From Bacillota bacterium (GTDB lineage: Bacteria; Bacillota; Desulfotomaculia; Desulfotomaculales; Desulfohalotomaculaceae): DNA of 64,000 nt. Both the position numbers and the translations under genes were made by a program. Location: positions 310,001 to 374,000 of the forward strand of contig VENI01000005.1 of assembly GCA_009711615.1 (NCBI GenBank), read 5' to 3'. How positions within the stretch are numbered: position 1 is the first letter of the stretch; each line of letters begins with the position of its first letter. Shown piece after piece: positions 25,982 through 34,308 of the stretch. The notes under the pieces were generated by a model. That model was given only the letters and a program-made list of their open reading frames with translations. It was not told where the DNA came from and ran no database searches.

Positions 25982-27070
25982 GTGAAGATAAATTACCCTA
26001 ATTACCATTCGGTTAACTCTATTGACCGCATATTAAAGGTATATCACTACCAAGGCCTATTCAGTGGGAGTGCCCTAGTATCCCAGGGAGAAAAGGTTAC
26101 TTATAAACAATCCTTTGGGTTGGCACACAGAGCTTGGCATTGTCCTAATAAACCAAAGACCGCCTTTATGGTGGGCTCAAACACCAAGCAGTTCACCGCT
26201 ATGCTCGTGTTGCAGTTAGTGGAAAAAGGACTAGTAGATATCCATCAGACGGTGGATAAATATTTGCCATATTTCCGCAAAGATATAGGCGGGAAAATTA
26301 CCATCCACCACCTGCTTACGCACACCTCTGGGCTTCCTAACTACAACGCCGACCCCTCCTTTAGGATTGACGACAGATTAATTTCTTTTACCATCGAGAA
26401 AATGATCATAGAATTTACCCGGGGTGAGCTGGAATTTGAACCGGGTAGCCAATTTAAGTACTGCAACACAGGTTACTACATACTTGGAGATATTATTGAA
26501 AAGATTACGGGCAAGAACTATAGTGAAGTTCTCAACGAAAACATAGTAGGACCATTGAGGTTGGAAAATACCGGGTTTTTTCAGGGCAACGACTCACCTC
26601 TGGGTCTTGCCACTGGGTACGTCTTTGATCAAGAAGGGCTATTGGTGGAACAGGCTGTTAATCCCCGGTATGGCTACAGCGCTGGGAACATCTACTCCTC
26701 GGTGGAAGATCTCCACCGGTGGGACCGGGCACTTTATTCCGAGGAACTGCTTTCATCAAAATATCTAAGCATGATGTTCACCCCGTATCTTAATAACTAT
26801 GCCTTCGGTTGGGTTAGTACTGCGGTCCGCTGGGACCAGTTAAAAGAATTTTTAGAAGACCCCCTGCACTATCAATACTCTCCCGACAGGGATGAAAGGT
26901 CAACTAGTGCCCATTTAATAGTGCACAGGGGCATGACGCACGGTTATGAATCTCTGATAATTAGAATAGTTGACCGGCAGCAACTGGTGGTTTTACTCAG
27001 CAATACAATTGGTCGGGTTTATTTGGAAGAAATTGCCTTGAGGATAATCAGTATTATGTATGACCTATGA
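25982..27070 (+). CDS. Serine beta-lactamase-fold hydrolase in the RiPP cluster
   Basis: This 362-residue class-C-like serine hydrolase has SxxK as SNTK in VGSNTKQFTAML, YxN as YCN in FKYCNTGYYILGD, and a late HG motif in MTHGYESL. There is no signal peptide, so it should be cytoplasmic, unlike ClbP-type periplasmic peptidases. It starts with GTG 4 bases after the aminotransferase stop, so the two are co-translated. It may cleave a leader, hydrolyse an amide or give self-immunity. No C39 protease is encoded nearby, which makes a maturation role attractive but unproven. Confidence 0.82.
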   Translation: MKINYPNYHSVNSIDRILKVYHYQGLFSGSALVSQGEKVTYKQSFGLAHRAWHCPNKPKTAFMVGSNTKQFTAMLVLQLVEKGLVDIHQTVDKYLPYFRKDIGGKITIHHLLTHTSGLPNYNADPSFRIDDRLISFTIEKMIIEFTRGELEFEPGSQFKYCNTGYYILGDIIEKITGKNYSEVLNENIVGPLRLENTGFFQGNDSPLGLATGYVFDQEGLLVEQAVNPRYGYSAGNIYSSVEDLHRWDRALYSEELLSSKYLSMMFTPYLNNYAFGWVSTAVRWDQLKEFLEDPLHYQYSPDRDERSTSAHLIVHRGMTHGYESLIIRIVDRQQLVVLLSNTIGRVYLEEIALRIISIMYDL

Positions 27071-27086
27071 TTGGGGGTTTAAAACC

Positions 27087-28112
27087 ATGCGTGAACATTT
27101 TTTAGAAGTGGACAAGCGGCATTTTAGCGCAGTGATTAGACAAACAAAAGACATGCTTGAAAGGGGCCAATACCCCGATAGTTTTAATATGCCTCTTTTT
27201 TTGCAGTATGATCTTACCTATAGATGTAACCTCAAATGCTTACATTGCTTTAACCAATCTGGTGAGAAATTAGAACCTGAGATGACAGTAGAAGAATGGC
27301 TTAGGCTTTCAAGAGAAGTGATCGCAAAGGGAGGCATCTTCAATTTAGTTCTATCAGGGGGAGAGGCCCTACTGCTGGGCGATGACCTGTTTAAAATTAT
27401 CGACCTTTTTGCCTTAGATAATACGCCCATTACCTTGATTACCAACGGTTATTTGGTTGATGAACGTTGGGCTACAAAGTTGGCGGCTTACGATTCGCTT
27501 CAGATAAGGCTGTCCATTGACGGCAGTGAAAGCACTTTGCATGATGGACTCCGGGGGGTGCCCGGAAGTTTTGACCGGGCGGTTAAGGCAGCGCGACATT
27601 TTTCCCGGGTGGGCATTCCTTTTCATATTTCCAGCTGTGTCACACCCGCAAGCTTAGAAAAGATGGATAAGCTAGTGGAACTGGCTACAGAACTGAAAGC
27701 CGAGTTCCTGGCCCTAGATTTAGTGCTATCCAGCGGGCGGGCCACCGACAACCCTCAAATTCTGCTCAACCCAGAACAAGTGAACGTGATGCTGAAAAAT
27801 ATTTATGAGATAAGGCAAAAGTATAAGTTGCCGGTAATGTACAGTACTGGTTACAGTATGGCACAATATCACCTAGCCGGGTTTCCAAATAGGGTGGTAG
27901 TGGTGAAGGCCAGCGGCGATGTTCGTCTGTCCTGCATGGCTCCATTTATTATTGGCAATGTGCGTGAAGAGACCCTAGAAGAAATATGGCTCAAAAAAGG
28001 CGTCACCGCCTGGCAACATCCTGATGTAGTTAGGTATTTAGAAAACACCGATTTGGTTACTGCCAAAAACAATTACCTTATCAATTACAATGGTAAGGAA
28101 TTCAAGATATAA
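27087..28112 (+). CDS. Radical SAM enzyme of the peptide-maturation type
   Basis: The 341-residue protein has the radical SAM cluster motif C47/C51/C54 in YRCNLKCLHCF and the SAM-binding GGE in LVLSGGEALLLGDD. The C-terminal part resembles a shortened SPASM/Twitch region (GDVRLSCMAPFIIGNVREETLEEIW) with only one obvious cysteine there, so auxiliary clusters may be absent. I chose the ATG at 27087 (GGGGGT upstream); the longer frame overlaps the hydrolase. It probably installs a carbon- or sulfur-centred crosslink or modifies the core; the PqqD-like protein may present the substrate. Confidence 0.85.
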   Translation: MREHFLEVDKRHFSAVIRQTKDMLERGQYPDSFNMPLFLQYDLTYRCNLKCLHCFNQSGEKLEPEMTVEEWLRLSREVIAKGGIFNLVLSGGEALLLGDDLFKIIDLFALDNTPITLITNGYLVDERWATKLAAYDSLQIRLSIDGSESTLHDGLRGVPGSFDRAVKAARHFSRVGIPFHISSCVTPASLEKMDKLVELATELKAEFLALDLVLSSGRATDNPQILLNPEQVNVMLKNIYEIRQKYKLPVMYSTGYSMAQYHLAGFPNRVVVVKASGDVRLSCMAPFIIGNVREETLEEIWLKKGVTAWQHPDVVRYLENTDLVTAKNNYLINYNGKEFKI

Positions 28113-28743
28113 TCCGGGAAGAGATAAATGAACTAAGTCTTTATACAGTTTTAATATTCCTTTTTTCTTTTCTACTTAGGACAGAGTTAAACTTAACATA
28201 TCTTAATGGTAGTATTATTATATTACTTGGAGCGACTTATTTTTCCCTCTAAAGCACCTATATAATGAACCTTGGGATAAAACTTTAGCCATTATGTTTT
28301 TTTCATGGATTCACACAATGACTGTTACATATATTTCCATACAGATTTCTTTGTCGTTAGGAATCACCAATCATTTAAAAGTAGCTTTAATTATTCAAAC
28401 TATTACATATTTCTTTAGTACTCCGATTCTTATTAATTTCGTCAGAAGTAAGTTTATATATATATTAAAGAATATTCCGAGTGAAATGAGCAAATATCTT
28501 ATTATCCTTGGTTTAGTAGAATTTGCGACTATTTGTATGCTTTTTGTGTATGTTAGGGAAAGCTCCAGTTCCTCCTTCTGGATATTAATGACTGTAATAT
28601 TAATGGCGCTAACAGCAGCTATAAGTTATCATTTAATTTATATTATTGTTAAAAACTTTATGAGTACAAAAACTCTTAAACATCTTGCATATACGGATGA
28701 TTTAACTGGTACTAAAAACAGATTGGTACTTTTGGGTGATTGA
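28113..28743 (+). pseudogene. Broken membrane-GGDEF protein fragment
   Basis: A run of hydrophobic segments begins without a start codon (EINELSLYTVLIFLFSFLL) and is interrupted by a frameshift near 28245. It continues as IMFFSWIHTMTVTYISIQ with five helices in the membrane region, and breaks off at the start of a GGDEF domain (YTDDLTGTKNRLVLLGD). The catalytic GGDEF motif is lost. The downstream sequence switches directly to a cydB fragment, so a deletion or rearrangement joined the two relics. Confidence 0.75.
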
Positions 28744-29120
28744 AGTTCATTCATCAACCACTGTTGTTCGCACTACCTCTGCTGGCAGTTACAGGGATGG
28801 CACTCTACCCCGTAGCCTTAAACCAGCAAGGAAAATGGAAGCCCTTCATGGCATCCGCATCAAACATTTTCGGGGTACTGGGTACTATAGCAGCAAGTTT
28901 ATTCCCTTATTGGGTGCCCTCTTACCCTAATTTAGCCAACAGTTTAACCATTTACAACGCCTCATCCTCTAAACTGACATTAGAGGTTATGTTAATGCTG
29001 GCTCTGATAGGAATGCCGTTAGCGTTAGTTATTTTTTATAGTGGGTATATATATAGAAAGTTTAAGGGCACAACTAAAACATCATCTTTCATTAGCCACA
29101 AAGATACCTTTTCTGGGTAG
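28740..29120 (+). pseudogene. cydB: C-terminal fragment of cytochrome bd oxidase subunit II
   Basis: About 110 residues match the end of CydB: NIFGVLGTIAASLFPYWVPS, then SLTIYNASSSKLTLEVM, then a last helix followed by a basic tail. The first two thirds of the gene are absent and there is no cydA. It directly follows the truncated GGDEF fragment, so it is a relic and probably not functional. It marks the right edge of the RiPP island. Confidence 0.82.
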
Positions 29121-29246
29121 GGGCATATACTATTAAGGGGCATCGAGCTCTACTTGATTTTGGGTTTCATTCTGAATTCTGACCCCTGGCTCCTTAATTC
29201 TTATTTAACTGCATATATTATCTATACACAAAGGAGGTTAAAACAT

Positions 29247-29912
29247 ATGGATACTACTTACTGGGAGCAATTTCTACCCATTCCTGCTGGCGGGCACCGG
29301 TTACCTCCGCTTCCCTATGATTATGACGCTTTAGAACCGATAATAAGTGAGGGAACATTGCGTATTCATCACGATAAACACCACTTGGGGTACGTGGAAG
29401 GATTAAACAAAGCGGAGTTAAAGTTAAAAGAAGCCCGTGCTGCAGAAAATTTTGATTTAATTCGCCACTGGGAAAGGGAATTGGCCTTTAACGGTTCGGG
29501 CCACATTTTGCATAGCATATTCTGGACATTAATGAAATCACCGACTAAAATAGAACCCGTTGGAGAACTGACCGCAGAGCAAATTAATTACTACTTTGGT
29601 AGCTATAATGTTTTTAAAGAACAGTTTAGTAAAGCAGCCATTACTGTGGAAGGCTCCGGTTGGGGTGTTTTAATTTGGAACCCCGCCTGGGGTAGGTTGG
29701 AAATATTAGCGGCAGAAAACCATCAAAACTCGACCCAATGGGGTGGCATTCCTATTCTGGTGGTAGATGTATGGGAACATGCCTATTACTTAGATTATCA
29801 AAACAAGCGGGCCGAGTTTGTGGAAAACTGGTGGAAGTTAGTAAACTGGAAAGTGGTAGAAATGAGGCTAAAGTTAGCCATGGAAGGCAAAATGCCATTG
29901 ATGCTTTATTAA
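29247..29912 (+). CDS. sodA: Fe/Mn superoxide dismutase
   Basis: This 221-residue SOD shows the metal and active-site residues: H in RIHHDKHHLGYVEGLN, H in FNGSGHILHSIFW, then GSGWGVLIW and the D/H pair in VVDVWEHAYYLDYQNKRAEFVENWW. It converts superoxide to peroxide and oxygen in the cytoplasm. The N-terminus is about 25 residues longer than typical SODs (MDTTYWEQFLPIPAGGHRLP), as in some Gram-positive forms. The ATG at 29247 has AAAGGAGG 8 bases upstream. It ends just before a strong terminator, as a single-gene unit. Confidence 0.93.
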   Translation: MDTTYWEQFLPIPAGGHRLPPLPYDYDALEPIISEGTLRIHHDKHHLGYVEGLNKAELKLKEARAAENFDLIRHWERELAFNGSGHILHSIFWTLMKSPTKIEPVGELTAEQINYYFGSYNVFKEQFSKAAITVEGSGWGVLIWNPAWGRLEILAAENHQNSTQWGGIPILVVDVWEHAYYLDYQNKRAEFVENWWKLVNWKVVEMRLKLAMEGKMPLMLY

Positions 29913-29943
29913 ATGAAAAATGTAAAATGTCCGGTTTGGATTA

Positions 29944-29977
29944 ACGGCTCGGTGAGGGCACCGAGCCCTTTTTTTTT
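29944..29977 (+). terminator. Terminator after sodA
   Basis: GGCTCGGTG / CACCGAGCC around a short loop is followed by CTTTTTTTTT, a canonical intrinsic terminator on the plus strand. Confidence 0.92.
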
Positions 29978-30012
29978 CATTCTGAATCCTGACTCCTGAC
30001 TTCTCCTCTCTA

Positions 30013-30050
30013 AAAAGCAACCCCCCTTGTTGCACTACACAACAAGGGGG
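30013..30050 (-). terminator. Terminator after htpG
   Basis: On the minus strand CCCCCCTTGTTG pairs with CAACAAGGGGGG around a 7-base loop, followed by TTGCTTTTT, just downstream of the htpG stop. Confidence 0.9.
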
Positions 30051-30059
30051 GTAAGTAAC

Positions 30060-31901
30060 TTAATCCAATGCTTTATCAAGTATCTCATACATCCTGCCCA
30101 CCATGTTCCGTGGGTCAAATAATAACCCCGCGGATATCAGGGCGTTGTCGTATATCTGCTCGGCGGCTTTTGCTGCCAGTTCTGCATCTTTATCCTTTAA
30201 CTCACTTAACTTTTTCATAATTGGGTGAGCGTTGTTAATCTCCATTATTTTTGGGCTGATGTTGTTCATGTCTTTATTTACCATTTGCATCATGCGATCC
30301 ATGCTCATGGTGGTGTGCTCTGGGCTTAATATAATAGCCGGGCTTTCCACCAAACGCTTAGACTGGCGTACTTCGCTGACTTTTTCATCACCAAGTGTTT
30401 CCTTTAACCACTCAGATAGCTCTTTTGCCTTGTCTTCCGGTAGATTATCACCATTCCCATCACTGGTTAGTTCCAAGTTTTCCTGATCTGCGGAAACAAT
30501 TTTCTTACCTTCGTATTCACTTAACTGCTTTAGAACATAATCATCCACAGCTTCTTGGGTGTAAATAACTTCTATATCTTTGCTTTTAAATACTTCCAGG
30601 TACGGGCCGGCTTCAATGGCTTCTCTACTGGGGCCATTCATAAAGTAAATGGCTTGCTGATCCTCTTTCATACCATCCAAATAATCTTGGAGTGAAACCA
30701 GTTTGCCAGGTTCAGTTTTACTGGACTCAAAGCGTAGTAATTTGACCAGTTGATCCCGATGGGTAAAATCTGACGCCGCCCCTTCTTTAATAAACATGCT
30801 GAATTTGTCCCAAAACTCTTTATATTTCTCTGGCTCCTTTTGAGCCTGCTCGTTCAAGAACTTTAAGAAACGCTTGGTAATTACTCGGCGCAACTTAGAT
30901 ATCAAGGCACTGTCCTGCATACTTTCCCGAGAAATATTTAGTGGCAGTTCCTCGCTATCCACTACCCCTTTAACAAAGCGCAACCATTCAGGTAAAATGT
31001 GTTCCGACTGTTGTTGAATAAGCACTTTTTTGCAGTACAAATTAACCCCCGGTTCAGTTCGTCCAAAACCCAGGCGTTCAAAGTTATCGTTTGGTACAAA
31101 CAGTAACGCGTTAATAGACAAGGGGGCATCTGCCGAAAAGTGTAGGCGGAACATTGGTTCATCAAAGGCATTAGCCACATACTTGTAAAATTCTTGATAT
31201 TCTTCTTCGTTAACCTCGTTTTTGTTTTTTGTCCAAATGGCTTCAACAGTGTTAACTTTTTCATCGCCCACTTTAATGGGGAATGGAACAAAGCTGGAAT
31301 ACTGCTTTATAATACGCTTAACATTATCATCTTGGGCAAAATCATTGGCATCTTCTTTTAGGTGCAAAATAATGCTTGTGCCACGGTTCAAACCTTTTTC
31401 TTCGCCAATGCTGTAATTGCCTGTACCCTCTGAAACCCAGCGGCAACCTGCTGCTTCCGATTTGTATGAGCGGGTTAACAAGGTAACCTTTTCTGCCACC
31501 ATAAAGGCAGAATAAAAGCCCACCCCAAACTGGCCGATTAAGTTTACATCTTTGCTACCACCTTCAGCCAAATGTTGCAAAAATGCCTTGGAACCGGAAT
31601 GAGCAATGGTACCCAAATTTTGTACCAATTCATCACTGGTCATACCGATACCGGTGTCAGATATGGTTAGAGTGTTCTCTTTTTCATCTAGTTCAATGTT
31701 AATCTCCAGCGGTAAGTCCTTATCCTTAATATTTTCCTGGCTAACTGTTATGTAGCGCATTTTTTCCAGTGCATCTGCAGCGTTTGAAACTAGCTCCCGG
31801 AGAAAGATTTCCCTGTCAGTGTAAAGGGAATTGATGACTATATCCAGTAGCTGCTTTACTTCCGCTTGAAACTCTTTTGTTTGTTGAATGGAATTACTCA
31901 A
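30060..31901 (-). CDS. htpG: HSP90-family chaperone HtpG
   Basis: This HSP90 homologue of 613 residues has the N-terminal GHKL ATPase motifs: FLRELVSNAADALEKMRY, ISDTGIGM, and GQFGVGFYSAFMVAEKV. The middle domain has ESMQDSALISKLRR with the catalytic arginine region NISRESMQ. The C-terminal dimerisation domain is complete. It acts as an ATP-dependent cytosolic chaperone. I prefer the TTG at 31901, 9 bases after GGGGG, over the TTG at 31910 that touches that site. On the minus strand TTGCAT, 16 bases, TATTAT lies about 50 bases upstream as a promoter. It is monocistronic. Confidence 0.95.
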   Translation of the reverse strand: MSNSIQQTKEFQAEVKQLLDIVINSLYTDREIFLRELVSNAADALEKMRYITVSQENIKDKDLPLEINIELDEKENTLTISDTGIGMTSDELVQNLGTIAHSGSKAFLQHLAEGGSKDVNLIGQFGVGFYSAFMVAEKVTLLTRSYKSEAAGCRWVSEGTGNYSIGEEKGLNRGTSIILHLKEDANDFAQDDNVKRIIKQYSSFVPFPIKVGDEKVNTVEAIWTKNKNEVNEEEYQEFYKYVANAFDEPMFRLHFSADAPLSINALLFVPNDNFERLGFGRTEPGVNLYCKKVLIQQQSEHILPEWLRFVKGVVDSEELPLNISRESMQDSALISKLRRVITKRFLKFLNEQAQKEPEKYKEFWDKFSMFIKEGAASDFTHRDQLVKLLRFESSKTEPGKLVSLQDYLDGMKEDQQAIYFMNGPSREAIEAGPYLEVFKSKDIEVIYTQEAVDDYVLKQLSEYEGKKIVSADQENLELTSDGNGDNLPEDKAKELSEWLKETLGDEKVSEVRQSKRLVESPAIILSPEHTTMSMDRMMQMVNKDMNNISPKIMEINNAHPIMKKLSELKDKDAELAAKAAEQIYDNALISAGLLFDPRNMVGRMYEILDKALD

Positions 31902-31994
31902 ATTAATCAACCCCCTGCTTCTTAGTATTTATTCCAGTAAATAATAATAACATATTTTGTTAACAATGCAACCCACCGCACTAAAAATATATAA

Positions 31995-32022
31995 CAAAAA
32001 CACCAGCCGGTGGACTGGTGTA
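31995..32022 (-). terminator. Terminator after the FlgG-like gene
   Basis: On the minus strand ACACCAG / CTGGTGT with a short CG-rich loop is followed by TTTTTG directly downstream of the flagellar gene. Confidence 0.82.
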
Positions 32023-32035
32023 TTGATACAAACCT

Positions 32036-32806
32036 TTATCTTCTTAAGTTGTTAGTCATTTGCCACATCTGATCTGCCGTTGTAATAGCCTTAGCACTAA
32101 AAGAAAATGCTTTTTGAGCCGTAATCAGATCACTCATTTCATCTACAAGGTTAACATTGGCCTGTTCTAGATAACCTTGGCGGATCTTACCGTTTCCTTC
32201 TATAGTAACTCCCTCTTTTTCTTGGGGGTATGTAAATAAATTCTCACCTTCAGGCGTTAACTGGCCACGGTTAACAAAATCATATAACTTAATGCTACCA
32301 ATGTTGGTTTTACTTCCGTCATTAGTAACTACATCTACAACACCGTTCTTTGAGATCAATATTTCTTTTGTGTTAGTTAGTTCAGTGTTACTTAGGCCTT
32401 CCAAGTAGTATCCGTTAGCAGTTACAAAATTACCTTCTTTATCAGTTGAAAAATTACCATCCCTGGTATAAAAGGCATTTCCATTATCATCCAAAACCTT
32501 AAAGAAACCCTGACCGTCAATTGCTAAATCAAGTGATCTTTTAGTTTCTTTCAGTACACCTTGATCAAATACTTTCCCACTTCTGGCCACCTTAACACCG
32601 TTAGTAATATTTGTATTAATATCTTTATTTTCGGAAACAACAGACACACCAGTATCACCTATTTTTTGACTGATAACTTCTGAAAAGCTGACTTTATCCT
32701 TTTTATATGCTGTGGTATTTATATTGGCAATGTTATTACCAACATTATCCATTTGCCGTTGATAAGCTAGTAGACCAGTGTATCCGGTTTGTATTGTTCT
32801 AAGCAT
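32036..32806 (-). CDS. Flagellar hook-basal body rod protein, FlgG/FlgF family
   Basis: This 256-residue rod/hook family protein starts MLRTIQTGYTGLLAYQRQMDNVGNNIANINTTAYKK, the ANNIAN-type helical N-terminus. It contains LDLAIDGQGFFKVLDDNGNAFYTRDGNF and ends with the C-terminal coiled segment NVNLVDEMSDLITAQKAFSFSAKAITTADQM. It forms part of the flagellar rod outside the membrane and is exported by the flagellar secretion system without a signal peptide. FlgF and FlgG cannot be separated with certainty. It is not embedded in a large flagellar operon here. Confidence 0.88.
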   Translation of the reverse strand: MLRTIQTGYTGLLAYQRQMDNVGNNIANINTTAYKKDKVSFSEVISQKIGDTGVSVVSENKDINTNITNGVKVARSGKVFDQGVLKETKRSLDLAIDGQGFFKVLDDNGNAFYTRDGNFSTDKEGNFVTANGYYLEGLSNTELTNTKEILISKNGVVDVVTNDGSKTNIGSIKLYDFVNRGQLTPEGENLFTYPQEKEGVTIEGNGKIRQGYLEQANVNLVDEMSDLITAQKAFSFSAKAITTADQMWQMTNNLRR

Positions 32807-33196
32807 ATTAACACCTCATTTTCATCTTATGTTTTAAATTCGACATTTATCTACAAAATATATTAATATTATATATTTTATGTAAATTCTGTTCAACATA
32901 GTAAACCCTGTTAAATAATGTAAGTAAGGAGTTACAGAACCGCATATTCAAGATTCATCTACAAGAATTAATATTTAGTTACAATCTTAAATACGAAGAA
33001 ACCAAGTTATCATGGGGGGTAAGTAGGTAGTTTCTGTAGATTAGAAGGACTTATTTTAATAGGGTGTTTGCTTCATAAAAAGAACAGTACTAATATATTA
33101 TTTACAAAGCAATGCTTAAGGATATTTTCCTTTATCGCTTAGTACTTTTGCATTATTAGGGCATAAAAATAAGGCCCTAAAATAAAGGCCTTATTA
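32807..33196 (-). other. AT-rich gap between FlgG-like and fliY
   Basis: This 390-base gap is very AT-rich with scattered stop codons in all frames. It presumably holds the promoter of the FlgG-like gene, but I see no convincing sigma-A or sigma-D boxes. The fliY terminator occupies its right end. Nothing else is recognisable. Confidence 0.4.
33162..33195 (-). terminator. Terminator after fliY
   Basis: On the minus strand AATAAGGCC pairs with GGCCTTATT around a 10-base loop, followed by TTTATG, next to the fliY stop. Confidence 0.85.
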
Positions 33197-34201
33197 TCAT
33201 TCTTTATGTTTGAATAATCCTTTGTCGTAAAGCTGAGTTACCTTTACACTATTGTTTTCACCGTTTTTCTGTAACCTACCTTTTCCTATAGCCACTCCAT
33301 TAACCATTATTTCAACTTGGTCTTGTGGTGTGGTTATTTCCATTTCATCTCCCACCTGTAATCTAGCCAGTTCCTCCACCGTAGTTCTGCTTGTGGCCAA
33401 GGAAAACGATGCATCCACCGGCAAAGATAACGCACTGGCCAGGTTGGGCAACTGTGAATCTGCCTTTTTTCTTACCGGGGCGCTAATAGACGGTTCCTTT
33501 ACCCCTGTTTCCGAATCACCAACTATTCCGGCTTGCATCATTAAAAAATTCGCTTGCTCCCGGGCTGCATCCACGTTGGTTATCTGCATAAAAGTAGTTC
33601 TTATTAAATCGCCTATGGTTATCTCAAACCGGGCAACCACTACAGGCTTGTCTGTGGGTAAAGGGTTATGATTGGCTTTTTCCAAGTCTTCCACCATGGT
33701 GGCTTTGGGTGGTGAAATGTCTATACCAATACCAAACAATTCCGACATAGCAGTGGCCGTAGACCCTATCATCTGATTCATGGCTTCTGTACTGGCACTC
33801 ATTTCCATCTCGTTAATTTGTACCAATTGTTGCACATCCCCATTACCACCCATCATAATATCAGCAATGGCAGCCACCTCTTGTTCACTGATTACCAGTA
33901 CATTAAATCCGTTTAAACCTTTTTTAAACTGCACTTCGATAATCATATATGGTGTTAAAAAGCTTTTAAAAACTTCATCTTGATAGCAAACAATGGTTGT
34001 TGGGTATCCTATTTTAACAGGATTATTAAGCAACTGGGAAAGGGTGGTGGCTGCACTACCCATGGATATGTTACCCACTTCACTGATAGTATCTAGTTCT
34101 TCCATGCTTAAAAGATCCACAGCTTCTTCTTGGATAGGTTGCTCGGAAAATCGAACAAATAGCTCATCTATTTCTTTTTGAGATAGAACTTTTTCACTCA
34201 T
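33197..34201 (-). CDS. fliY: Flagellar motor switch phosphatase FliY
   Basis: This 334-residue protein has the FliM/FliY N-terminal CheY-binding-type peptide (LSQKEIDELF). A CheC-like phosphatase domain follows (EELDTISEVGNISMGSAATTLSQLLNNPV, then EMEMSASTEAMNQMIGSTATAMSEL, with the E/N residues of the active site). A C-terminal SpoA/FliN domain (about 260-330, DQVEIMVNGVAIGKGRLQKNGENNSVKVTQL) completes it. It sits in the flagellar C-ring and dephosphorylates CheY-P. Length is slightly short but all domains are there. Its separation from a che/fla operon is unusual. Confidence 0.92.
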   Translation of the reverse strand: MSEKVLSQKEIDELFVRFSEQPIQEEAVDLLSMEELDTISEVGNISMGSAATTLSQLLNNPVKIGYPTTIVCYQDEVFKSFLTPYMIIEVQFKKGLNGFNVLVISEQEVAAIADIMMGGNGDVQQLVQINEMEMSASTEAMNQMIGSTATAMSELFGIGIDISPPKATMVEDLEKANHNPLPTDKPVVVARFEITIGDLIRTTFMQITNVDAAREQANFLMMQAGIVGDSETGVKEPSISAPVRKKADSQLPNLASALSLPVDASFSLATSRTTVEELARLQVGDEMEITTPQDQVEIMVNGVAIGKGRLQKNGENNSVKVTQLYDKGLFKHKE

Positions 34202-34272
34202 TACTTAGACCACCTTGAACAATAATTATTGCTAGTAAAATTCTCTATAATGGTGCTAATTTCCTTTATATT

Positions 34273-34308
34273 TAAACAAAAAACCAGGGCATGTTTAATG
34301 CACCTGGT
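34273..34308 (-). terminator. Terminator after the NDH-2 gene
   Basis: On the minus strand AAACCAGGTGCATT / cATGCCCTGGTTT forms a hairpin followed by TTTTTGTTT, between the NDH-2 stop and the fliY start. Confidence 0.82.

Noticed and set aside
28113-28293. A separate small membrane protein gene downstream of the radical SAM gene
   Set aside because: The frame has no start codon and continues, after a frameshift, into the GGDEF fragment, so it is part of that pseudogene.
28736-28930. 64-codon frame overlapping the cydB fragment
   Set aside because: It is out of frame with the recognisable CydB sequence and has no ribosome site.
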